Assembly: GCA_002503595.1 (NCBI GenBank) | Contig: DASC01000090.1 | Span: 8,944-23,221 of the forward strand | Source of the DNA: Candidatus Methanogaster sp. UBA203 | Lineage (GTDB): Archaea > Halobacteriota > Methanosarcinia > Methanosarcinales > Methanogasteraceae | Direction: 5' to 3' | Length of the DNA stretch: 14,278 bases | Shown: positions 5,798 to 13,359 of the stretch, piece by piece | How positions within the stretch are numbered: the first letter of the stretch is position 1 | Layout of the letters: every line of letters begins with the position of its first letter | Translations under genes and position numbers: made by a program | Notes under the pieces: generated by a model | Databases searched by the model: none | What the model was told of the DNA's origin: nothing | Seen by the model: only the letters and a program-made list of their open reading frames with translations

Positions 5798-8323
5798 ATG
5801 ATTAGAGGGCTGCATCTGCGCAGAGTTTGTGTTGTGATCTTTGTGTACGCCTCATTGCTCCTGCTCATGAACGGTGCATCGGCACTGAACGCTGATGCAG
5901 GCGATACTCAGACTGTGTGGTCAGACGCCTCAGTAACGCTGGATGGTTCTGGCTCAACCGGCACCAATCTGACATACAAATGGACGGAGAACGGCACCAC
6001 ATTGAGTACTCATAAGGTATTCAGCCGCAAATTTTCGATAGGCACACACGCAATCACGCTGACTGTATCGGATAGCACCAGCAACGACACCGATACCGTG
6101 ATCGTGGAGGTGAAGAACCAGCCCCCGATTGCGGATGCAGGCGATGACCGGGTCATACTGCCAGATACCTACATCAAACTCGACGCATCCGGATCCAGCG
6201 ATCCTGACGGCGAAATCGAGTCTTACAAGTGGGTCGAGGACGGGGTGGAACTCAGCACAAGGAAATCGTTTAACAAGATCTTTGATGCCGGAAGACATGA
6301 GATCACGCTCAGAGTGACCGATGACGATGGCGATACCGGCGAGGATACTCTCGAGATCCTGGTCAACTGCGCACCGATCGCAGACGCGGGACCTGACATG
6401 CCCGTGCCGGAAGGGACACTTGTTCACTTCAACGCATCCAATTCCAGCGATCCTGACGGCAATACCCTGTACTATGAGTGGAAGGAGGATGGTGTCGGCA
6501 TCCTCAATCTTGCGCAATCATTCGATATGGTTCTCCCGATCGGCACACACAGCATCGTGCTGACCGTGACCGATGGATACGGGGCAACTGCTACTGACCG
6601 GGTGGTGATCGAGGTCACTGCCGTGGACCAGAAGCCCCCGATAGCAGATGCGGGCTCCGATCAGGCAGTGCTCGTCGGAACCGCTGTCGTGCTGGACGCA
6701 TCCGGCTCCACCGATCCTGACGGCGAGATCGTGAAATACGAATGGCTCGAGGACTCTGCCGTAATCAACGAATCGATGGTCTTTGAGCACATATTCCCGA
6801 AAGGAGTGCATCACATAACGCTCAGAGTGACCGATAACGACGGCGCATCAGGTGCAGATGATGCCACGATCACGGCACGGTCGAGCATGGACATGCCAGA
6901 GGCAGACGCTGGCGCGGACCGCGAGGCATTTGAGGGAACCGAGGTCATACTTGACGCATCCCGCTCAAGCGGGGAGAACCTGACCTACCAGTGGATTTTA
7001 AACGGCACCACCATCTCAGAGGAGCGGATGTTCTATCATCTCTTCGATCCTGGCGCATACGCAGTCACGCTTGTGGTGACCGATGAGTATGAATGCACCG
7101 ATACCGATGAGGTCAGTGTCGTAATCACCACACCCGCGGTGGGAAGGGGGACAAGTCACATACCTGCGATGCCAGAGGTGTCCCAGACCCGCGGATTATG
7201 GTTCTATCTTCTGGCGGCGCTTGTTCTGATTCTGGTGCTTGCAGGCATCATCTTCATGCGCCGGAGATCCGCCACCACCGGATCCACCGGAACCGCTTAC
7301 GGATATAACTACAAGGAGTACACACCCCCGCCTGATAAGACCGGGAGCAAAACCGGCAAACATGTCGTCAAACCCGACCCCAAACCTGCTACCAAAACCG
7401 CTACCAAACCCAATACCGGGATCGCGCCGCCAGAACCGAAACCCGTGCCAGTGCAGCCGAAGGTTATGCTGAAGGTGAAGGTACTCGATTCCGCGTCGAG
7501 AACGCCGGTACCGGGCGCGGCGGTACAGACCGGATCAGCCACCCAGAAGACCGATGCTTCCGGAGAAGCGATATTCACACTGGATCATGGCGGGCAGCGC
7601 ACAGTCAGTGTAAGCGGCATCCCGAACCTGTACGAGGGTAGAACGGTCTCTGTGGACGGGGATGCCGCAACGATCCTGTTGTCATCGACGGTCCGCCCTG
7701 ATCAGGAGCAGGATGCAGGATTGCGCTCTGTCAGGGAGGCGTTTGAGAACCGGTATCGCGAGGTATCAGGTTATGACCGGTGCATCCCTAACTTTTACCG
7801 GAGTGTGGCACAGCGTTTGATCGAATATCTACGCGGAATGGCGGCAGTCCATTTTATACGCGGGAAGGTGGGACCGAAAGAGGTGACTGATCAGATGATA
7901 TCGGTCATCGAGTCGGTCTGCACGGAACTATCCGAGATCATGGTCTCCAAACGAAATATCGACCTGTACGCGCGAAGCACAGCGGGCAACGAGAACTCAT
8001 CCGGATGCAACGCAAGCCAGATCAGATACGATCTACTCTCCGATCTGATAGCGAGTCCGTCCGGATTTGTATCGGCAACCAGTCCGAAGGTGGAGCAGGC
8101 GCTCCTCGAGATCGACAGGGGGATCACGTCGAGGACGCGGGATATGAGCGTACTCCCGATAACCGGGGTCTGGTCGATTGCAAAAAGTTTGCTTGCGGAT
8201 CAGTCAGGAGACGATCTCGAACACGCGATACGGATATTGGTCGCAGACACTCTACTTATGTATGCAAAGGAGATGTATGAAAATCCTGAAATTGTGAAAC
8301 GCATGAAACAGGGGATACTATGA
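5798..8323 (+). CDS. membrane-anchored protein with five PKD repeats and an unrecognised cytoplasmic helical domain
   Basis: From ATG 5798 the protein has 841 residues. A signal peptide (basic MIRGLHLRR, hydrophobic core, cleavage near NGASA, residue 29) is followed by five PKD domains at about 30-108, 109-190, 191-279, 280-366 and 367-444. Each starts near 'ADAG' and most show 'DASGSSDPDG', 'YKW/YEW' and 'HxITLRVTD'. A membrane helix spans about 467-487 with RRR on the inner side. Then come a Pro/Lys/Thr-rich linker, an Ig-like carboxypeptidase-regulatory-type domain (about 554-628), and a helical domain from about 640 to the end. The helical domain is shared with the next gene. PKD repeats are usual in archaeal surface and adhesion proteins; no enzyme domain is visible. 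An upstream in-frame start at 5756 would put 14 polar residues before the signal peptide and is less likely. The stop overlaps the next start by 4 nt. Confidence 0.88.
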   Translation: MIRGLHLRRVCVVIFVYASLLLLMNGASALNADAGDTQTVWSDASVTLDGSGSTGTNLTYKWTENGTTLSTHKVFSRKFSIGTHAITLTVSDSTSNDTDTVIVEVKNQPPIADAGDDRVILPDTYIKLDASGSSDPDGEIESYKWVEDGVELSTRKSFNKIFDAGRHEITLRVTDDDGDTGEDTLEILVNCAPIADAGPDMPVPEGTLVHFNASNSSDPDGNTLYYEWKEDGVGILNLAQSFDMVLPIGTHSIVLTVTDGYGATATDRVVIEVTAVDQKPPIADAGSDQAVLVGTAVVLDASGSTDPDGEIVKYEWLEDSAVINESMVFEHIFPKGVHHITLRVTDNDGASGADDATITARSSMDMPEADAGADREAFEGTEVILDASRSSGENLTYQWILNGTTISEERMFYHLFDPGAYAVTLVVTDEYECTDTDEVSVVITTPAVGRGTSHIPAMPEVSQTRGLWFYLLAALVLILVLAGIIFMRRRSATTGSTGTAYGYNYKEYTPPPDKTGSKTGKHVVKPDPKPATKTATKPNTGIAPPEPKPVPVQPKVMLKVKVLDSASRTPVPGAAVQTGSATQKTDASGEAIFTLDHGGQRTVSVSGIPNLYEGRTVSVDGDAATILLSSTVRPDQEQDAGLRSVREAFENRYREVSGYDRCIPNFYRSVAQRLIEYLRGMAAVHFIRGKVGPKEVTDQMISVIESVCTELSEIMVSKRNIDLYARSTAGNENSSGCNASQIRYDLLSDLIASPSGFVSATSPKVEQALLEIDRGITSRTRDMSVLPITGVWSIAKSLLADQSGDDLEHAIRILVADTLLMYAKEMYENPEIVKRMKQGIL
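5885..7131 (+). repeat. five tandem PKD-encoding units
   Basis: Units begin near 5885, 6122, 6370, 6636 and 6896. DNA is recognisably repeated, for example GCATCCGG/CAGCGATCCTGACGGC around units 2-4 and ACGCTCAGAGTGACCGAT in units 2 and 4. Units 1 and 5 lack the 'DPDG' loop and resemble each other ('NLTYKW', 'NLTYQW'), suggesting duplication from the inside out. Confidence 0.8.
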
Positions 8324-10266
8324 AGCTTATAACAATACTTGTCATCGCACTGATTGCCGCGCTCTGCATCGTAGATATGAACACGGGTGCTGCTGCTCCT
8401 GATGATCCTGATGCGCCAGATGCACCGGGTGCACCTAACAACCCACCTACCGCCGCACCTACCACTTCACCGGCTGCTGCACCGGTTGTCACGCCGGATA
8501 GAGGGAGACCCGATGCAGGCGGGACCGGGAGTATCGATGATGATACGGTCGTAGATGCAGCGAATGCAAACCGGGTACTGCTCGATTACTCGATCGATAC
8601 CATCGCTGTGGTCTCGATGGGTGCGGAGAACTACTATGTCGTCAGTTACAAAAACGTCGTCTGTGGGAGAGGGATCGAGATCTTCACAGACGAGGGTACG
8701 GTTGTGACCGATGCATCGATTGTCGATGGTGTTCTTGAGGCGGCTGCATGGAGAAAGGCAGCAATAAAGCTCGATCCTGATGAGATCAGTGCCATCAAAG
8801 CCCTTGTGGGGTCGCCGCAGATGGTAGAGACGACCCGCATCAGCCTGATCACATCATGCGACTCGCTCGATGTGCTGAGCAATGATATCGCAAGTTCGGA
8901 TGTTGCGGATTATGGGGTGCTTTCCACTTTTGGTGAGCGATTTTTAGAGGTGGACGGGAAGATGGTGGAGGTGGTAAATGGAACTAATTTTTTCTTAGAC
9001 GATCTGACAGAGCATCAGAGAACGATCTCATCTATCGTAAACGAGGCGAACAGCACCAAGAAATCGCTGCATGCGGACTGGAAGGGGAGAGACAACACTA
9101 AAAATCGTGTTTTCGGGACGCTTGTGCTGATTGTCATTATATTAATGGCTGCAACCGCGCTGATACTTATGAAATCGAAGGATAAGGAACTATCTATTAA
9201 AAAACGTGCACACAAACTCTTGGAAAGGAAAAAAGAGAATATCATCGATCAATTGCACAGCCGCGATGCTGACGAGCGTGCCAGATCCGCCCTGATGGCT
9301 GGCGCGTCCGCAGAGGTCGATGAAACCGTTATTCCGCATCTGATCGTGCTCCTCGACGACGCCGATGATCGCGTTCGCGCCAATGCCGCGCAGTCGATCA
9401 GGCGCATCGGACAGAAGAACAGGAACCTTGTGCAGTTCGCAAAAGAGCCGCTCAAACGCCATCTCGACGATCCGAGTGGCAAGGTGCGAGATGCCATGAC
9501 GCAGGCGTATCAGGTGGTCTGGGGCGAGACTGTGGATGCGGTGGAAATGGCAGGGACTGTGAGCGCAGTAGATGCGACAGAAGCGGCAGGAAAGGCAGAA
9601 GAGACCGGGGATGTCGAATCTGCTGTTACGACGGCAGAGGCGCCAGAAGAAGAGATTGTGAAAGCCACACTGACCGATGCACAGCAACGGCACCTCCATG
9701 AACTGAAACATCTGGTAAACCAATCGATAAGCAACCTCCCGGCAGGATGCGATCTCTGCATCCCGCACTACCTCCTGAGCATCTGCACCACGGTTGCCGA
9801 TATGGTCGGGCACGCAAAGGGTGCGGACAGCGAGATGATCGATGAGATGATCGATGCCGGTGAGATGACCTGTAAATATATTGCGGATTTGATAGAGAAC
9901 AGTAGGTTTATTGACATCTGTATCTCAAAGAACATGGGCGCGTTCGACGATACCGGGTTTGTAGCAGGAGTCCGGGAATATTCGGGCCAATTGGATGTCC
10001 TGATCAGCGATCCGACCGGGTTTGCAGATTCACTGAACCTGGAAGAGGAACTGTGGGCTGTGGATAGCGCAATCACAGGAAAGATGGGCGAACTGATGAT
10101 CATACCGATATCCGGGCTGTGGAAAGTGTCAAAAAGTGTTTTCGATGACGCATCCGATGAATCAGGGATCAAACGCGCATTCATGGTCTTGATATCACTG
10201 GTCATCCTTGGAAGAATACGCGAGATGATGGAGAATCCCGAGATCGTCAGAAGGTTGCGGTTGTAA
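8320..10266 (+). CDS. membrane protein with unknown outer domain, cytoplasmic HEAT repeats and the same C-terminal helical domain
   Basis: 648 residues. A signal peptide (MKLITILVIALIAAL) is followed by a Pro/Ala/Asp-rich linker to about residue 70, then an outer domain of about 180 residues ('VLLDYSIDTIAVVSMG', 'YYVVSYKNVVCG', two further Cys) that I do not recognise. A helical stretch with 'LTEHQRTISSIVNEANS' leads to a membrane helix at about 264-283. A basic segment is followed by about three HEAT units (305-400; 'DADERARSALMAG', 'DADDRVRANAAQSIRRIG', 'DPSGKVRDAMTQAY'), then an acidic Ala/Glu linker. The domain from about 453 to the end matches the previous protein: 'CIPHY', 'SDPTGF', 'PISGLWKVSKS', 'ENPEIVRR'. 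ATG overlaps the upstream stop (ATGA), so translation is probably coupled and the products probably work together. Confidence 0.88.
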   Translation: MKLITILVIALIAALCIVDMNTGAAAPDDPDAPDAPGAPNNPPTAAPTTSPAAAPVVTPDRGRPDAGGTGSIDDDTVVDAANANRVLLDYSIDTIAVVSMGAENYYVVSYKNVVCGRGIEIFTDEGTVVTDASIVDGVLEAAAWRKAAIKLDPDEISAIKALVGSPQMVETTRISLITSCDSLDVLSNDIASSDVADYGVLSTFGERFLEVDGKMVEVVNGTNFFLDDLTEHQRTISSIVNEANSTKKSLHADWKGRDNTKNRVFGTLVLIVIILMAATALILMKSKDKELSIKKRAHKLLERKKENIIDQLHSRDADERARSALMAGASAEVDETVIPHLIVLLDDADDRVRANAAQSIRRIGQKNRNLVQFAKEPLKRHLDDPSGKVRDAMTQAYQVVWGETVDAVEMAGTVSAVDATEAAGKAEETGDVESAVTTAEAPEEEIVKATLTDAQQRHLHELKHLVNQSISNLPAGCDLCIPHYLLSICTTVADMVGHAKGADSEMIDEMIDAGEMTCKYIADLIENSRFIDICISKNMGAFDDTGFVAGVREYSGQLDVLISDPTGFADSLNLEEELWAVDSAITGKMGELMIIPISGLWKVSKSVFDDASDESGIKRAFMVLISLVILGRIREMMENPEIVRRLRL

Positions 10267-10290
10267 ACCGGGATAAAAATAGGTGCTAGC

Positions 10291-10569
10291 ATGTCACAGG
10301 AAAAGAACACGATCGAGGAATATGATGCGATCCTAAAGGAGGTCAGGGGACTGATGGTCGCAAAGAATACGGATTATGGGGATTCGTGGAGAGAGATGCG
10401 ACTCCCGTCAATAACAGACCAGATACTCGTTAAAGCATATAGAATACGCAGCATGGAGGAGTCGGGAGGACCTCCAAAGGTTTCCGAAGGCATTGCGTCT
10501 GAATACCGGGATATCCTGAATTACTGCGTATTCGCGCTGATAAAATTACACGACGAAAAAATGGCATGA
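10291..10569 (+). CDS. DUF1599 (nucleotide modification associated domain 1) protein
   Basis: A 92-residue protein with the DUF1599 hallmarks: 'LMVAKNTDYGDSWREM' (residues 21-36), 'ITDQILVKAYRIRSM' and 'EGIASEYRDILNYCVFALIKL'. This alpha-helical domain is often found in phages with modified nucleotides and in some chromosomes. Its all-helical Glu/Asp pattern recalls MazG/dUTPase-like nucleotide hydrolases, but activity is not shown. ATG at 10291 follows GGTG at five nt. It starts 24 nt after the HEAT protein and may be read from the same transcript. The ATGA at its stop runs into the transporter-like remnant. Confidence 0.8.
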   Translation: MSQEKNTIEEYDAILKEVRGLMVAKNTDYGDSWREMRLPSITDQILVKAYRIRSMEESGGPPKVSEGIASEYRDILNYCVFALIKLHDEKMA

Positions 10570-10682
10570 GCGAAGCGGAGCAGGGACGCTTACATCATCA
10601 TGGGCAGCATCGACGGCATTCTCGCGGTACTTGGGGGTGGGTATTGATCGGGACCTTGATAATATGCAACATCATAAGCTGA
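10570..10682 (+). pseudogene. frameshifted N-terminal remnant resembling a VIT1/CCC1-type transporter
   Basis: Directly after the DUF1599 stop, the same frame reads RDAYIIMGSIDGILAVLG and then hits a stop at 10645. A change of frame in the G-rich run (10632-10640) continues as VLIGTLII to a stop at 10680. The join 'MGSIDGILAVLG/VLIGT' resembles the first membrane helix of VIT1/CCC1-like (TIGR00267-type) Fe/Mn transporters as I remember them. Nothing after this looks like the rest of the family. The match is short, so this is a tentative call. Confidence 0.35.
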
Positions 10683-10687
10683 GGATC

Positions 10688-11662
10688 ATGAACGTTATAT
10701 GCTTTGATCTGGAAGGTCCGCTGTCGCCGCAGGACAATGCCTATGAGGTAACTTCCTTAATCGAGAACGGAGATGCAATATTCGAGACGCTGAGCCGATA
10801 CGACGACGTACTGGCGCTTGCGGGTCGCGAGAATTACGAGCCAGGTGATACGCTTGCGCTCATCGTCCCGTTCCTGCTTGTGCACGGGATCAGGGAAGAG
10901 GATATCTCAGAGATCTCATCGCGTGCACGCATCGTATCTGGCGCAAAGGACCTGATTACGAGATTGAAAGGAGCTGGCTGGGATGTGCATATCATCTCGA
11001 CGAGTTATGAGCAGCACGCCTACCAGATCGGTGCGGCGCTTGGCATTTCGAGGGATCATATCGCATGCACGCGGCTCGATCTGGAGGATTTGCGCGGTAG
11101 CCTCACAGATGACGGTATCGCTTGCATACGCGGTATCGAGGATGAGATTCTCAGCACCGATGACGAAGAGGCGGTGTTTCGGAGATTGGATGATTTCTAC
11201 TTCGGAGAATTGAAAGAGACTGCACTTGGCGATATCTTTTCAATGGTGCGGGTGGTCGGGGGCGCACGCAAGGTCCGGGCGATGGAGGAGATCGCTCTCG
11301 GTCACGGCATGACGCCCGGGGACGTGGTCGTTGTCGGGGATTCGATCACCGACTTTGCGATGCTCGGGCGTGTGCGGGATGCAGGCGGGATTGCGATCGT
11401 TTTTAATGGCAACGAGTATGCAGTCCCGTATGCGAACATCGCGCTCTCTGGAACCGATATCGGACTTTTGTGGGAGTTTGCGCTGGCGTGTGCACGCGGC
11501 GATGATGCGATCGAACTGGCACGCACGCTCGAGCAGGAATACAGGGATGATCCGCGGGTCGATTGCCTCGTTGGAGCGGATGCGGATAAGATCGCAACCG
11601 TCGTGGAGGCGCACAAGCGGTTTCGGAAACTGGTTCGCGGCGAGGCTGCGAAACTGGGATGA
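10688..11662 (+). CDS. HAD-superfamily phosphatase-like protein of the EhaR/COG4030 type
   Basis: From ATG 10688 it has 324 residues and begins MNVICFDLEGPLSPQDNAYEV, the usual start of this archaeal family. HAD motifs are motif I D7-L-E9-G, motif II in 'VHIISTSYEQ', Lys195 (motif III, 'GARKVRAMEE') and motif IV GDSITD (217-222). The D-x-E variant of motif I also occurs in ThrH-type phosphatases. Relatives are named energy-converting hydrogenase A subunit R, but there is no Eha operon here, so a free phosphohydrolase is equally likely; the substrate is unknown. Starts at TTG 10631 and ATG 10664 are possible, but would add residues overlapping the remnant upstream. GAGG lies only three nt before the chosen ATG. 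Confidence 0.8.
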   Translation: MNVICFDLEGPLSPQDNAYEVTSLIENGDAIFETLSRYDDVLALAGRENYEPGDTLALIVPFLLVHGIREEDISEISSRARIVSGAKDLITRLKGAGWDVHIISTSYEQHAYQIGAALGISRDHIACTRLDLEDLRGSLTDDGIACIRGIEDEILSTDDEEAVFRRLDDFYFGELKETALGDIFSMVRVVGGARKVRAMEEIALGHGMTPGDVVVVGDSITDFAMLGRVRDAGGIAIVFNGNEYAVPYANIALSGTDIGLLWEFALACARGDDAIELARTLEQEYRDDPRVDCLVGADADKIATVVEAHKRFRKLVRGEAAKLG

Positions 11663-11784
11663 AGGAGACTGTGCGTTTTGGGATGGGGTCAATATGTGGG
11701 GTTTGGCAATACTCGTTGTTCTGTTCGAAATGGCTCTTGCCTGCGCGCTTATGCCAGATACGCCTGCAATGCACCCACACAACA

Positions 11785-11797
11785 ACGTTAATATGCC
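11785..11797 (+). promoter_or_regulatory. weak TATA candidate before the L40e operon
   Basis: AACGTTAATATGC lies about 38-45 nt upstream of the L40e start. It would place the start of transcription near 11817, just before GAGGATC. The match is poor. The rest of 11663-11830 holds no supported gene. Confidence 0.25.
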
Positions 11798-11830
11798 GTA
11801 CCATAGAACGGTATGTAGAGGATCAGGAAA

Positions 11831-11977
11831 ATGGCACGATTTGAAGAAGCAGAGAACAGGCTGCTGCGTAAGAAGATATGTATGAAATGCAACGCACGCA
11901 ATCCGACCAGGGCGACCAGATGCAGGAAATGCGGTTACAAACATCTGCGCATGAAGTCGAAGGAAAGTAGAGGATGA
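11831..11977 (+). CDS. rpl40e: 50S ribosomal protein L40e
   Basis: A 48-residue zinc-ribbon ribosomal protein, [20 protein letters not shown]..., with zinc-binding pairs CMKC (17-20) and CRKC (31-34) and a basic '[14 protein letters not shown]' tail. Length and spacing match archaeal L40e. GAGGATC lies nine nt before the ATG. The stop overlaps the next gene's ATG as ATGA, so it leads a three-gene operon. Confidence 0.95.
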   Translation: MARFEEAENRLLRKKICMKCNARNPTRATRCRKCGYKHLRMKSKESRG

Positions 11978-12714
11978 GCACAGAGCAGTATCTTGATGAC
12001 GTCATAAAACGGGATGGCGCGGCGCACCTCACCCTGATCGATCCGGATGCAGGATCCCCTTCCGCGGCATCCGGGATTGCAGAGGCGGCGGCAAAAGCCG
12101 GCAGCAGCGCGATCATGGTCGGCGGATCGGTCGGCGCATCCGGTGACGTCCTCGATGAGACACTGCGTGCGATCAAGGAGGTGACCGATCTCCCGACCAT
12201 CCTGTTTCCGGCAAGTGCATCCGGAATCAGCAGATACGCAGACTCCATATTCTTTATGAGTCTATTAAATTCAAGGGATGTCGGGTATCTGATCACCAAC
12301 CAGATGATTGGCGCAAAAGCCGTTTTAGATTACGGCATCGAGCCGATCCCGATGGCATACATCATCGTAGAGCCGGGCGGCACAGCCGGATGGGTCGGGG
12401 ATGCGAAACTGATCCCGAGAGAGAAGCCGGAACTTGCAATAGCGTACTCGCTTGCAGGGAGGTTTCTTGGCATGAGATACACCTACCTGGAGGCGGGATC
12501 CGGTGCGTCCGACCCTGTGCCGCCAGAGATGATCCGTGCTGTTAAGAGGGCGGGCTGCGAGACGCTCGTGGTCGGAGGCGGGATCCGGAGCGCGCAGTCC
12601 GCAAGAGCCGCAGCGGAAGCTGGCGCTGACATCATCGTGACCGGCACCGCGGTCGAAGAGACGTCAGAGATACAGAGAACGATTACCGAATTTGTTAATG
12701 CGATAAAAAAGTGA
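11974..12714 (+). CDS. geranylgeranylglyceryl phosphate synthase
   Basis: This TIM-barrel enzyme joins geranylgeranyl diphosphate to sn-glycerol-1-phosphate, the first step of archaeal ether-lipid synthesis. At 246 residues it has the expected length. Motifs are LTLIDPD (19-25), 'IMVGGSVG', '[12 protein letters not shown]', '[15 protein letters not shown]', and the phosphate-binding loops YLEAGSGA (171-178), VGGGIR (200-205) and VTGT (222-225). The sequence fits group II GGGPS/PcrB-like proteins. Start and spacing follow from the 4-nt overlap with L40e; prefoldin beta begins four nt after the stop. Confidence 0.95.
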   Translation: MSTEQYLDDVIKRDGAAHLTLIDPDAGSPSAASGIAEAAAKAGSSAIMVGGSVGASGDVLDETLRAIKEVTDLPTILFPASASGISRYADSIFFMSLLNSRDVGYLITNQMIGAKAVLDYGIEPIPMAYIIVEPGGTAGWVGDAKLIPREKPELAIAYSLAGRFLGMRYTYLEAGSGASDPVPPEMIRAVKRAGCETLVVGGGIRSAQSARAAAEAGADIIVTGTAVEETSEIQRTITEFVNAIKK

Positions 12715-12718
12715 TAAT

Positions 12719-13084
12719 ATGACTACTGAGATACCACCACAGGTACAGCATCAACTTGCGCAACTTCAGCAGGTTCAGCAGCAGGCACAGGCGCTTGCAG
12801 CACAGAAGGCGCAGGTGACATCAGCGCTCAACGAGACCGAGATGGCTCTCGAAGAACTTTCGAAACTCGGGGATGACGCTGTGATCTACAAGAATATCGG
12901 GCAACTCCTGATCAAGGGCGAGCGCGATTCTGTTGCGACGGAACTTACCGAAAAGAAAGAAACAATGGAACTTCGGGCACGCACGCTCGAACGGCAGGAG
13001 GAACGCATCCAGAAACGGTTCCAGCAGTTGCAGGAGCAGCTGCGCAGTGCGATCGGCGGCGGCGCTGGCGGCGGAATGGCTTGA
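12719..13084 (+). CDS. pfdB: prefoldin subunit beta
   Basis: A 121-residue subunit of the hexameric prefoldin chaperone, which holds unfolded proteins for the thermosome. It shows the family start IPPQVQHQLAQLQQVQQQ, a first coiled-coil helix, the central 'LEELSKLGDDAVIYKNIGQLLIK' beta hairpins, and a second heptad-rich Glu/Arg/Gln helix ending in Gly-rich GGGAGGGMA. GTGAT precedes the ATG, only four nt after the GGGP synthase stop, so it is the third gene of the operon. The gene that usually follows in many archaea (DUF3194) is not here. Confidence 0.95.
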   Translation: MTTEIPPQVQHQLAQLQQVQQQAQALAAQKAQVTSALNETEMALEELSKLGDDAVIYKNIGQLLIKGERDSVATELTEKKETMELRARTLERQEERIQKRFQQLQEQLRSAIGGGAGGGMA

Positions 13085-13138
13085 ATCGTGAGGATTTTAG
13101 AAGGGGCGGTTGCAAAATAACTTGACCTGTTAAAGTTA

Positions 13139-13152
13139 GGGAATTTATACTA
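13139..13152 (+). promoter_or_regulatory. TATA candidate upstream of the 13185 hairpin
   Basis: GGGAATTTATACTAC is a fair TATA with a start expected near 13172, just before the hairpin. It could serve a short RNA or the roadblock gene. Confidence 0.35.
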
Positions 13153-13184
13153 CTCCGCAAGTGTAATTTGGAACTCTATAGGAC

Positions 13185-13247
13185 CAACAGAGAGCACAGA
13201 GTTTTTAAATCGATCCTCCGTGTCCTCTGTTGTTGATATCCTTTTTT
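13185..13247 (+). terminator. 17-nt-arm hairpin followed by T6, likely end of the L40e-GGGPS-pfdB operon
   Basis: Arm CAACAGAGAGCACAGAG (13185-13201) and arm CTCCGTGTCCTCTGTTG (13216-13232) pair with 14 Watson-Crick pairs, one G-U and two A-C mismatches, no gaps, around a 14-nt AT-rich loop. TTTTTT follows at 13242-13247. The shape fits a terminator; a small structured RNA is the alternative. Confidence 0.5.
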
Positions 13248-13290
13248 GAGATGTTCGCGCAACCGACATCTTTACATACAGAGGGCGCAA

Positions 13291-13304
13291 ACTATACTAT
13301 AAGT
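13291..13304 (+). promoter_or_regulatory. TATA promoter of the roadblock gene
   Basis: AACTATACTATAAGTG contains overlapping TATA-like elements. A start near 13323 gives a leader of about 35 nt before ATG 13360. Confidence 0.45.
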
Positions 13305-13359
13305 GGGACGTATATCCCAAAACAATGTCCATTATGCAGGAATTCCGAACGGTGTAGTC

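Noticed and set aside
5601..5801. 66-codon plus-strand frame upstream of the PKD gene
   Set aside because: GTG start without a ribosome site, composition not protein-like, and it runs through the promoter region of the PKD gene.
5954..6814. Two antisense frames opposite the PKD repeats with repeated 'AVRIAG/GGxGCV' motifs
   Set aside because: The repetition is the reverse image of the PKD 'DPDG/ADAG' coding repeats.
11659..11885. Frames MKETVRFG... (11659) and MWGLAILVV... (11694) before and over L40e
   Set aside because: Both overlap the certain L40e gene and their 3' parts are Arg/Cys-rich out-of-frame readings; the signal-like start at 11694 is suggestive but unsupported.
13118..13138. 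TAACTT/AAGTTA inverted repeat after pfdB
   Set aside because: Only 6 bp with a 9-nt loop in AT-rich DNA; the hairpin at 13185 is far stronger.
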